In this document: positions 1 through 10,730 of the stretch, piece after piece
Position numbering within the stretch: position 1 is the stretch's first letter
How the letters are laid out: the number at the start of each line of letters is the position of its first letter
Assembly: GCA_015227615.1 (NCBI GenBank)
Contig: JAALGZ010000004.1
Span: forward strand, 1,302,001 to 1,366,000
Length of the DNA: 64,000 bases
Reading direction: 5' to 3'
Source of the DNA: Labyrinthula sp. Ha
Taxonomy: Eukaryota > Sar > Bigyra > Labyrinthulida > Labyrinthulaceae
Program-made: the position numbers and the translations under genes
Notes under the pieces: generated by a model
Databases searched by the model: none
The model's input: only the letters and a program-made list of their open reading frames with translations
Told to the model about the DNA's origin: nothing

Positions 1-1624
1 TATCAAACTCTTCACCTTGAAGCCACTCAATTAATTGAGTAGAGTGTTTAAGTCTAGTATATCCACAATTTCCTTCTCCTTCAACTCTTTCAGCAAAATC
101 TGGGTGACTTGAATCATCTTCATCACAAGCAGAACCTTTTGATTTGAAGTGATTATTTACTACAGTGAAAGTAGATATTTGAGAAGAATCTTCACAAGAA
201 TCTTCAACAGAGTTAACTTGAAAAGTTTGTGCTAAAGCAGTTCTTGATTTGTCTATTGGGTTTATATACTCCAAACTTTGATAATCACCTATTGGAGTAA
301 CTAAATTAGGTTGATATATCATAGCTACTCTAATAGCATCATTACCTAATACACCTGTTTTAATATAATCATATTTATTATTTCCAACAAGTGTATTTAA
401 TTCAGAAATAAGTGTATCCATAGTAATATCTTCTGATTCCTCTGTTTCTAATAATAAGTTTTGAACTTCTTGTAAACCAACAACAGCTGCATCAATTTCT
501 GCTAAACCTTTATATAATTTGATACTTTGTAAAGCAAACTCTTCTGCTGTATCTGCACCTCTACAATCACTACAACTATCTTCTTCAATAAGAGTTGTAA
601 AATAGTTTAACATATTAAAAGAAGCTATTCTTAAACCAGAAATAGAATTTGTTTCAACTGTAATACTTTCTGGTCTTTCATTAGAACTTTGATCAAAAGC
701 ATGAATAGTAACAATATTTTCACCAAATATACTTGGTCTAAACATAAAAGAACCAGCAGCACTTAAATATTGATAAGTTCCAACACCATCTAATAAACTT
801 GGTTCTAATGTAATACCAGTTCTTAACCCACCTCCTGGTAGATTAGTATCAAACCAAGGAGTAACAGTATCACAACTATATGAACTTCTATCATCTAATA
901 TTAAAGAAGCTCTTTCATTTAACTCTTCTCTTTCTGCTAACTCTATAGCTTCATCAACAGTATTAAAAATAGAAGAAGGTTGAATAAGTCTTCCAATAGA
1001 AGAAACTGTTAATTGACCATAACGAAAAGGATATGTATTAGTTAGTGTAAGTAATCCATCAGTTAATTCTTCACTTGTATCAATAACTGGATTAACTAAC
1101 ATATTTTGTATAGAAGTATCATCAAAACCTTCTTCTCGTGGTAATATAAGATCCACAATATTAACTTCAGCAGCTAAAGGTGGACAAGAAGCAGATACCG
1201 ATGCAAGACTTTCTTCTTCAATAATATAATCTGTTGAATATTCCAGTTGTGGTTGAACTGAGTTATATATACTAGTATTTGCACTGAAAGAAATTAACTG
1301 ACCTTCAACAAACTCTGCATCAAGACAGTCATCTCCTGAACGACAATATACTTCAATACCCTGTGAGTAGTCTGAAAATAATCCATCTGTTTGAGATGCA
1401 GGTGCTTGAATAACAAAAGTTCTAAAAGTAGTATCTCTTAAGTCGTTTGTAACAATCCCTTGAACAAGAACTTCAACATTTTCTTCTGCAATTGAAAGAG
1501 AGTTAGCTTCTTGAATAGATGTGAAACTTGGGTCTAGTGGTGAGGCAGATGGATATCCTGTACATCCTGTTGCTGCATAAGTTGGTACAATTATAGAGAT
1601 TCCAATAATAATTTTATTTAACAT
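1..1624 (-). CDS. Secreted ExeM/NucH-like endonuclease, 3' end beyond window
   Basis: An uninterrupted frame of 541 codons starts at ATG 1624 and is still open at the window edge, so the C-terminus is missing. Residues 1-19 are a short hydrophobic leader (MLNKIIIGISIIVPTYA) typical of a signal peptide, followed by a Cys/Ser/Thr-rich extracellular-looking region. Residues about 50-115 resemble the OB/LTD-like domain (VLVQGIVTND) that precedes the nuclease in ExeM/NucH proteins. From residue 331 an endonuclease/exonuclease/phosphatase fold begins: LRIASFNMLNYF, the metal-binding Glu in GLQEVQN (about 386) and NNHFKSKGS (about 491-498). The family cleaves extracellular DNA or RNA using divalent metal and is best known from bacteria. 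No intron is needed. Role inferred: nutrient scavenging or defence outside the cell. Family assignment is firm; origin by transfer is inference. Confidence 0.85.
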   Translation of the reverse strand, partial: MLNKIIIGISIIVPTYAATGCTGYPSASPLDPSFTSIQEANSLSIAEENVEVLVQGIVTNDLRDTTFRTFVIQAPASQTDGLFSDYSQGIEVYCRSGDDCLDAEFVEGQLISFSANTSIYNSVQPQLEYSTDYIIEEESLASVSASCPPLAAEVNIVDLILPREEGFDDTSIQNMLVNPVIDTSEELTDGLLTLTNTYPFRYGQLTVSSIGRLIQPSSIFNTVDEAIELAEREELNERASLILDDRSSYSCDTVTPWFDTNLPGGGLRTGITLEPSLLDGVGTYQYLSAAGSFMFRPSIFGENIVTIHAFDQSSNERPESITVETNSISGLRIASFNMLNYFTTLIEEDSCSDCRGADTAEEFALQSIKLYKGLAEIDAAVVGLQEVQNLLLETEESEDITMDTLISELNTLVGNNKYDYIKTGVLGNDAIRVAMIYQPNLVTPIGDYQSLEYINPIDKSRTALAQTFQVNSVEDSCEDSSQISTFTVVNNHFKSKGSACDEDDSSHPDFAERVEGEGNCGYTRLKHSTQLIEWLQGEEFD

Positions 1625-2267
1625 TTTTAATTTATGTTTGATATGTATTCAGTAAAATAGAACACCGTGGTTTGAATAGGGTGAATTAACATGGAAAGTA
1701 TTACAGTACGTTTTATAACCAAGTCGATATAATTGTAGGGATGATTAAAAACCAGTTTTTTTTGCCCATAAATAAATCTAGTTAAACAAAGGGTGTTCCG
1801 GGCTATAAATTTTATAGAATATATTTCTATGGAAAATATTTATATGATCAGAGAAAAAGCATAACAATTTATTAATCTAAACTAATATCTATAAGTATTC
1901 AAGTATAATATTACAAACCATAATAAATAAATATAATATTAGATATTTATTTTTAACTAATTGAGTACTTAAACAAATTTAAATATAAATCTTTAAATAG
2001 ATATATGTTTCATTGCGTAAATTAACATGAAACTAAAACAATGCAATACGTCAAAATCTCATATGCAGTGTACGTATTCCTTTTGTTAAGCTAGGGAAAT
2101 ATTTGAGGATACAACATTCCTTCTAGTTCTCATGAACATAGGTTAGTTTAACCCTTATTTTTTTTCCAAATTCAGACGAAGCAATTTTCCAATAGAGAGA
2201 GAGAGACGGGTAATAGAACAAGAGAAAATTCATATTATCTAGGAAACTAATTATGAACCAAATTTTT
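1625..2267. other. Upstream region of the nuclease gene, no gene seen
   Basis: AT-rich, with stops in all frames. On the minus strand a TATA-like run (TATAAAAT) lies near 1808-1816, roughly 190 bp before the nuclease ATG. It could be a core promoter element, but such runs are common in this base composition. Confidence 0.3.
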
Positions 2268-2880
2268 TCTAATCTTCATTTCCGAGTATAATTAAGGGAG
2301 TATCTACTTCACTTTTTATTTTTGTAAGTGGTCCCTGTTAACGCTGAGGTGACAAGCGAAGGTTCTCAATCACATCCACAATAAAGTCTTGAGTAACAAC
2401 ACTGCTCTTGCCAAAGATATTTATCAGTTTCGATGAATGTAAATTTTATGTTTCTCGCTTCACCTTGCTAACCAGAGTAGCAGCTAGACCTTTCCAATCC
2501 TTTAATAATAATTGTTGTTCTGAGAAACTATGAGGAATATTTGGTCTTCCTTAAAAGGTGTTGTCTAAGCATGTTAATGTTACGGGATATAACTCCACAA
2601 AGACTAATAAAAGGCTCTGTGTTCTGCTATTAAGTAAATAAGTCAAACCAAGATCCTGAAAAGCTGAAGTCAATGCCAGGCTTTAACCCCAAATGTTCGC
2701 TTCAACTCCTCCCAAGGGGATATCTTTGCTTTCCACACCAGACTCAAACTCTATGTAAGCTTGGAAAACCGGCAGTGGAAGAGTTATTGAAAACGATTTA
2801 CGGTTGATAGTGTTACCAGTCTCTGGATCTACTAGTCTTGGAGCTACTAGTTGAGAAAACTGGCATAATACTTCAGTAAT
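2268..2880 (-). pseudogene. Decayed protein-coding remnant, unknown family
   Basis: One minus-strand frame reads as protein-like sequence over about 200 codons, with balanced amino-acid use and a stretch such as DPETGNTINRKSFSITL, but it is broken by several interruptions. Local base composition is less AT-rich than its surroundings, as in the real genes. Further coding-like pieces may extend to about 3200 in other frames (for example GGMGKSAPWTMQPINIWG). I do not recognise the family; a former cellular gene or an element gene are both possible. It has no intact start and is treated as a fossil. Confidence 0.4.
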
Positions 2881-5800
2881 TTAGAGTGCGTTCTCTATTT
2901 GCAATAAACTTTGGTTAAATTCGGATATTATTATCCATGTCATGTGATGTCTAGTCTAAATTGTCATATATCATCGGTGTAGACAAGTCCAAAACTTTTG
3001 CAGTTTCTTAGGTAGATCTATTTGTCCAACCTTAGGTTATTTTCATGATGTTGAAACCAATGTAGCGAGGTGTCGTCTTTTCATGAAATGACAAAATTTG
3101 CAATAGTACCCTTATTACAATAGAATGTATCCAAGACCCCAAATATTAATAGGTTGCATCGTCCATGGCGCAGATTTTCCCATTCCGCCCCTTAGTGCTC
3201 TTGATTTGTACAAGGTGTAATAAACAGCTAGAAAAATCGTTAGATATTAGAATTAGAAACAAAATCATTTGAAAACTAGAAGATAAAAAGTTAATCTATA
3301 CAATCTATTTCGAGTCTTCATTCTTATGTTCTAAGTTGTAGGCTGAAAATGGGTTTCGGATTTTTTTAATTTGCAAAGATAAACATTTTGTTTACTTTCG
3401 CGATGTTAACCCACACTACTATTTATACCAAGTTACTATCTGTATTTAGAGCTGTGGTATTTTAGTTGGGGTGCTGGGAAGTAAATCTAAAATATATCTT
3501 AAGTGTAATTATGTAAGCTGAGTGGAAACTTCTTCCTGTGTAAAGGGTCTTAGTGTACATTATATGCTCTGAATTTGCGGGATTATATGGTTTTGTAGAT
3601 ATCAAATATGACCTCAATTATTAGATTAGCTTGAGCTAACAGATGTTTTGGCATATCATAATTTATAGGTTTTAAGGAGAGGTGTTTTGTGTAGCTGCTG
3701 GTTATAAATGAACTCCTCTTTTTTATTTGTTAGACTGATTGTTTGGAGTAAGTGAAACTTAGAAAAGGCATACTCATAGTCCGTAACTAACACATGGAAT
3801 TCCCAATAGTTTCCTACCGACATGTTACAGACTTATTATTCAGGTATTCGTAGAACTCATGTTTCATTACATATAACTTACTTGAAAATTATAAACTTCA
3901 TGCTATGAAAGGAACTTCACAATCTTCACACACACTCATAACTCTAAAAATGGGTAAAATTTGTTGCCACATCTGCTCCCAGGGTCTTATTGGCTTAGCT
4001 CCCTTATTAAAATAGTTATTTAAGCATTGTGCTAGCATAACTGAATTTAATTTTTAACCAAATCTCACTTTACTGGAAAGGGAAGTAGAATATGAGCATA
4101 TTTTCTCACAATCTAACTTCGCGCTTAAGCTATAATGGGAAAAATTAAAGAAAATCTACTCATAACTAAGAATAGAACTTATTATTTGAACAGAGGTTAC
4201 ATATGTTATGGACATACTTTACAAAAGTGCCAGTTTTTTTTCAAAAATTCTCTTTTATTGAAACTCGAACAAGATTTCTTCTACGGGATGCGGAGCAGCT
4301 AACGATAGTAATTAAGAGAGGTTTTTCGTAGATCTAATAGTTCTAAACGTTGCCATGAGGGATGGGTTCAAGGCGACATACTTGTGAAAAGCTTAGAGTC
4401 AGTTTTTCTACATAGCACATGCTAGATAATCCTTGTCGGAAGCAAATGCTGTCGTTTATTCTCATATAGAATTTTCACTTTAAACTAATCTTCCAATTTA
4501 AGATTAATCGTTTATGTATAGAAATTTTAGAGATGCGTACAAGACACCATGATATAAGTTTAGTATTATTAAGTTTAAATATAGCTTCGCTAAATAAGGT
4601 TAGGTAACATCGCCATTACCTAACTTAATATGTAGAAAAGAAATATTCCGTTCCCCTTTCTCACGCGAAGTTTCTTGGTATTTTCATGTTTTGACTATTT
4701 AATTTCCTAGTAGTTTCAAGTTCATAGGACAAATATAGGTACACAAATACATTGTCACTTTGATTAAAGCTATGGTAAATTCGCTAATATTTTCGTGTTT
4801 TCCTTCTCCTAAAACACAGAGGGACATATAGAGTTGTTTTTCACAATGTAGTAGAGCCCATGGTTTCTTTCAACCATCTTCCATTAAATGTATTAAGGAA
4901 GATATTTCGATAAGAGCCACCAATAGATGCTAGAAATACATTAAACTTCATCTTCAAGGTGGCTGACCTTTATTGAGCAAACAGTACAAGAATTTGTTTC
5001 GATATACTCTAAGTAAAGCCAACACCACCCTCTCAATATACCATTCAAACAGGTAACTTCAATCTAAGAACCATAATAATAACTTTCAATTTTCATTGAT
5101 GTTGGATGATTGCATCATTCTACAACAAGTTCGAAGATGCTGAATCACGAATAACAGGTCAAGAGGCAATTTTTGATCCCGACTAGGATGAAGGCTATAC
5201 TTATCACTTGATATTCTACTCAGCATTCGAAACCTAGATTGAAATGTGGCTTTATTGAGATTTCCCGCTATAATAGTTACTCGTGCAAATAACTATACCA
5301 CCCCTATTTAGTGAATAAGCAAAAAATATTCAATATAATGTCATTAATAATCATATACATATTGTACCTAGAGCCACGTTTAACATGGAAATAGATATTC
5401 AGCCCAGCAACACGAGTTACAGGTCTAATCATATTATTTACTTATACTGGGTGGTATAATTAATGATTCAGCGTGAGCAAAACATGTCTAAGGACGATTA
5501 ACCACTCCTAACCTCTCAGAACAGGAGAAATAAAGCTAATTATCATGCATTGTTAAATACTCAAACCATCAAGGGATTAAATCCAAAATGATTATATATA
5601 GACGCAAGTTCATTTATATTCTAAGAAATAGATTATATGATTGTTTACATACAAAAAGTTATTATAAGTTCAATTGAAGACACCATCTTCTGGGAAAAAA
5701 TCTATTTAGTGAGGTATTGCCTTCGATCCTACACTTTGAACAAACACCAAAGTATGAATGAGAATAAAATGCTATTATTATATACTAGCGTAATTGTGCG

Positions 5801-8800
5801 AGTATTAAGAAACTGGTTTCATCTGCTGCAAAATTTCTATACTAAAATTCAGATGCTATAGCACAGAGCAATTGAGAATATATACAACTATAAAATCCAT
5901 GGCAGTCACTGGGATTAGTCAAGAACTTGCCTCATATAGTATATTTCTTCAAAATAAGAATCATAGTGAAACATAATAATATGCTTTCTTTACTATAAAA
6001 ATATAACATTTTCTTATTTTGAAGTCTAAGAAATGTAATCTTGTCATACTAGTTCTTGGTCCTCATTGTGAGTCGCAATATCGAGAGCAATAGCGTGCAA
6101 TATTACCAAGTGGGATCTACAAGGCTTACAGTTAAATAATGGCTTATTTAGCGTCTTTTGCCTTGACTATAGTAGATAAATAGCCACTGTACATAAAAAA
6201 TGTAAATATTGATTTGCTCAGATTATCAGTTTTAAACCCCAAGGAATGAGCTCGCCAAAGGTTGAGCCAAATTATCGAGCATAATTGAAGGGTTTCCCGA
6301 CAACCCCCCCCCCCCCCCAATGCAACATAGAAATGACAAAGTTAATTCTATTCAGACAAGGAGATAATTTGGTTGTATGGAAACAAAAACTAGATGAAAG
6401 TTAGTTTTGAACTCTCTTAACTTTCTTAACACTGCCATGCTGTAGAACGTCTTATAGGAATGGCGGTATATAAGGACTGGAGACTTATACGGGAAAACTG
6501 TGTCAATAGTAAATAATTTGAAGCAATAGCTAGGAAATATCTGTGTTATTCGTCTATCTGTTTGCATAAATATCGGCTACTAATATATTATGATACCAGA
6601 AAATAGTTCTGATCAGACAAGTGTTGGGTTCCTTACTTTCTTAACATAAGTGGCTTTAGGTAGAATAGAAAGAGTAGCAGATTTAGATAACATTCTGGGA
6701 GTTTAAACTCTTTTACGTTGTCGAATACGACATTTCATTATCAATATTTAAAATTTCACACCTGTCGTAAGAACTTAGTAGAGCATATAACTCTAAATAA
6801 ACACAAACCTGTTATTTGCTTTTAGAATCCGCTTTTGAGAATCTTTCGTTCGATATTGTAGTGAAGAAGAGACAAAATTTCTTTTGGAAGAAAGAAGCTG
6901 CACATAAAATGTCCATCACAAGCGTCTTGGATATATCTAATAATAATATAAACGCCAAAGTGGTAAGATTCTAGTTGGCTATACTTAATTTCCATTTAAT
7001 CCGCGGAAGAAATAATGTAGCTACATGAAAACCACATTCTGTTCTTGAAATCAAGTAAGGTCAAACATGCCCATGATGGAACCTGAGCCTGTAATAGTTA
7101 AAAATGCTCTAATTCACTAGATAAGAAAATTGCGATTTCGATTAAGGCACCGAAGCAATTAATTTTGAAGAACACCTTAAGCGGTAAGTTACCGAAAACT
7201 TCTTTCAATATCCACCAAGATGAACTGTCACCCTGTGGTAGAGCCATCGAGAACTAGTTACCAGAAACAATTGAAAGTAAGGTAACTATCGAGCAATGAT
7301 TCTGTACAAGTTTGAAAACGTAGCGATCCAACTTGATTTCCATCTTTGACTTTTTATGTATTCTTAATCTGAAGGTGCTATCTTTTAATCTTCAGATAGA
7401 GGAATAGCAATATAACCAACGAACCTCTAAGAGATTCCTAATATGCTAATACTAACAAATGCAATCCCATAGGGCTTGAACGATAGAATCTAAAAAAAAA
7501 TATGTTCAATACTTTTACTTTTGGTGCTTTGGTATCTTTAATGGTATATTTAAGAAAATTACTTCAGCGGACACTATAATCTAATCGCTATGGCAAGCTA
7601 CTCGGGGATGAACTCTCATCTTTTGCATGATTGTCATCCTAAAAATATATCGTCACTTTAGGTTATAACCAAGTTTAAAATTTTATAGCATGGTAAATGA
7701 GCATAATGCAGTTTTATTGAAATGCAGGAGATGAAAATAGAACAAAAAAAAACATATTCCTTCTTTATTAGTTTTCATTCCTAATTTTATTCTAATGTTG
7801 TGTGCCAAATATATAGTGCCTGTAGAGTTGATGGGCAGTTCCAAGCATTTTTTTATTTTTATTTCAAATCAAAAAGAAAGAACATAAACTAGAATCCATC
7901 TTCTTGCTATCTCTAATACACTTTCCCCGCTGTTAAAAAAGGAAGTACTTAGAGGAATTAAGACAGCGTTTTCTCGGTATGGCTTAAATCGTTTCTCTTG
8001 GGTGTGTATTAGTGCCAGGGTGCACGGAATGTCGAAAGAAAGGATAAAAAAAGATCTATTTATCTCTAAGCATAGATGGTAAATAACTTCAGTTGAAATT
8101 GCGTCGCTTTAGCATACGGAAATTAGTTAGCCTAAACCCAAAGCATGATTCAAGCTAAACTTGTGGCCCATTCAAATTGTAGTAACTTGGCTTCACTAAT
8201 GCACGCAAGAAATAGGAACTAAGAGTAGAGGTAAGAAACAGATTAAAATACACATCTGAGATGGAAACTAGTTTCTGCCTCGACAACTAGTGTTTCTTAA
8301 TCCGCTTCTGCATCAAGGCATTGTCTAAAGCTCTTAGGTGACACAGAAAATGACAAGATGGAAGAAACCCTTCTAAAATATGCTAAATACAAGACATGAC
8401 TAAAAGAAATGCTTGCTTTCTGAAACTAAATGCGGCAAGGCTATTACAGGTATGTCATTGGACCGGCACCATTAAGCAAGATTCAACTATTTAACTTTCT
8501 TAATAATAGAGGGTTGAAATGATGAAATTGTCCTACCTCAATACAAGATGCAGTGAATTTTGGAATTGATTCCATGTAACCTGTAGATTTCAATTAATCC
8601 TTCAGACTTAATGATAGTTTTCTCTTATTTCCTAGTTCATCTAGATTTTGTACGAGAGCCTACTCGTCCACCTCGTAGATAGGCAATATTTAATAAAAAA
8701 ACTATAAGGAGTTAAGCCACTTATTATTATTTTAGGTAGTTACTTAAAATTATTTAAGATAATAAATAACAAGAATCTTGGTAAGTAAAACTAAGAAGTA

Positions 8801-9447
8801 ATGCTTAGAGCTCTCCATAGGAAAATAGCAATCTGCGTGAGATTAAGGTAAACATCTGAAATAATAATAGCAAATTTAACCAGTGCAAGTGTCTTAAAGG
8901 GAATAAAAACCTTAGCATTATTCAACAAAGATAAACTAGTGGAGAAAGTCAATCACTAGAAGCTCAGCAGCCATAAAGTACATTTTAGAAAACGAAGTAC
9001 CATATCTAGCCATTCTAAGGCATCTTAAGAAGTCTATTGACTTGAATACATTAGTACAGTAACTTACATTAAGTGAATGCACTAGATGACTACTTCTCCC
9101 GTCGGGGATATCATCCAAAACAAGTTACATATTCTTCATCAACTAGATATAAGATGAATAATTTCTTTATTGTTCTGACATCCAAGTAAAAGTTCACCAA
9201 CCTCGTCAAGATGTAAGAAAACATTACTAGCTTAAATATAGCCTAGATATTTATCCAATACCATGTTTGGAATTAAACAAGTCTTCCCGAGGTGTTTTTC
9301 CTGGAGTTCTATTTTCAATCCCGTTTCCCTTACAGTTGTGCTTTTATTGTTTCTCACTTCATAAATTTGTCGAGACAATAATGTTTTCTAAAATTTCCCG
9401 AAAAGGATTCATTTCCCAAATCCCAACCCTGCGCAAAACGAGCAATC
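2881..9447. other. Gene-free region
   Basis: About 6.5 kb with dense stops in all frames, no recognisable protein similarity, no tRNA-like fold and no tandem array that I can see. A 15-base C run sits at 6304-6318. The short open frames here (60-75 codons) start mostly at non-ATG codons and have the composition of random AT-rich DNA. Confidence 0.5.
6304..6318. repeat. Homopolymer C15 tract
   Basis: Fifteen consecutive C in otherwise AT-rich DNA. The length could be affected by sequencing slippage. Confidence 0.9.
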
Positions 9448-10710
9448 ATGTATTTTCAATCTAATGAATGCAGTCCACCGCCGACAGAACCTCCTCTTAA
9501 AAGAAAACCACACCCACCGAGAAACGAAAAAGATTTTTATAATTCTCTCAATTATCAAAAAACTCAAACTGATATCATTCATCGCATAGGCTATTCTAGG
9601 TTTAAGAAAAACTTTTCTGAAAACCATAACCTGGCAAAAGGACAGACTTCTTCAAACGAAATGAAAAGGAATACACTTAAGAAGTTAGTACCTAAGAAGA
9701 GCAAGAATGGAATTCAGTCACAAAATTCTTATGATCATTCAAGTGCAGCCCATTCGAAGAGGAAAAAAAAGAAAAAGAAGAAGTCTCAAATGTCCCTTAC
9801 AGAATCAGAGAGCAAGAAACAGGAAAGATTAAGCCGCTTCTCTACTTATAACGGGAAAATGTTAGTAAAAAAAGATGAAACAAGGATATTGCAAGATAAT
9901 ATAATAGTTGGAACATGCACTTCTCTTGAAAAAAAATATTTGAGGCTAACTTCAGATGTTGTATCTTCACAGGTTCGACCCCTAAATATCCTGGTGCAAG
10001 CACTACCATTCGTATTAAATAAATATTATACCAAACAAGGAACTTATGCTTATCTTGCGGAACAACTGAAATCTATTCGGCAAGATCTAACTGTCCAACA
10101 TATTCAAAATTCTTTCACGACAAAGATTTACAAAGTTCATGTCAGATTGGCACTAGAAAATAAAGATTTAAAAGAGTATACTCAGTGTGCATCAAAATTG
10201 TTTGAGCTTATTGAAAAAAAGGACAAAGATTTTGATGAGTTCTTAGGATATCATATTCTCTATGGATTATATCTTCGGAATAAATATGGGCAACCAAGTT
10301 CGGAATTAGATTCTCTACTTAAAAGGTTTCCTTCTCAACGGGGTAAGTGTTATCGCTTTGCTAGGCTTATTACTAAAGCTGTTGTTTCAAGAAATACTAT
10401 ATTATTTTTTAGGTTGTACAACTACTCCAAAGTGTTTGGCAAAGCACAAGGAGCATATTGGAAAGGAGTGTTGAACCTGTTAGACTTATTAAAAGGTTTT
10501 GTTATTTATACTGGAAAGTTGCAAATCTTTGGTACCTTCAAACCAAAAATACCAGTTACCTTTCTCCAGAAGCGATTCCCTGAGGAAACCTTTGGAACGA
10601 CATCGGAAGAATACTTGTACTCTGCTAAGGAACTAGAGAACTGTATGGAAAATGGTTTTCAGTGGGAAGTTCTAAAGGGTGACAATGTTCTTCACGCTAG
10701 TTCTTCCTAG
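9448..10710 (+). CDS. THP3/LENG8-like SAC3/GANP-domain protein
   Basis: Single exon of 420 residues from ATG 9448. Residues 1-150 are basic and low-complexity, with a Lys run at about 105-112 (KRKKKKKKKS) and likely nuclear. Residues about 152-375 match the SAC3/GANP domain as found in yeast Thp3 and animal LENG8: IVGTCTSLEKKYLRLTS, VRPLNILVQAL, then the near-diagnostic EQLKSIRQDLTVQHIQ, the HVRLALENKDLKEYTQC helix pair and FFRLY. Family members act in nuclear mRNA maturation or export (Thp3 with Csn12; LENG8 in spliceosome-linked complexes). Length is ordinary for Thp3-like proteins. The next gene begins 20 bp after its TAG on the same strand, so the two are tightly packed. Family identity is strong; the specific complex here is inference. 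Confidence 0.88.
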   Translation: MYFQSNECSPPPTEPPLKRKPHPPRNEKDFYNSLNYQKTQTDIIHRIGYSRFKKNFSENHNLAKGQTSSNEMKRNTLKKLVPKKSKNGIQSQNSYDHSSAAHSKRKKKKKKKSQMSLTESESKKQERLSRFSTYNGKMLVKKDETRILQDNIIVGTCTSLEKKYLRLTSDVVSSQVRPLNILVQALPFVLNKYYTKQGTYAYLAEQLKSIRQDLTVQHIQNSFTTKIYKVHVRLALENKDLKEYTQCASKLFELIEKKDKDFDEFLGYHILYGLYLRNKYGQPSSELDSLLKRFPSQRGKCYRFARLITKAVVSRNTILFFRLYNYSKVFGKAQGAYWKGVLNLLDLLKGFVIYTGKLQIFGTFKPKIPVTFLQKRFPEETFGTTSEEYLYSAKELENCMENGFQWEVLKGDNVLHASSS

Positions 10711-10730
10711 CCGTTTTCTTAAAAAAAATA

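Noticed and set aside
5637-6567. Open frames of about 70 codons on both strands
   Set aside because: Composition is that of random AT-rich DNA, there is no domain or conserved motif, and the surrounding DNA has no gene signals.
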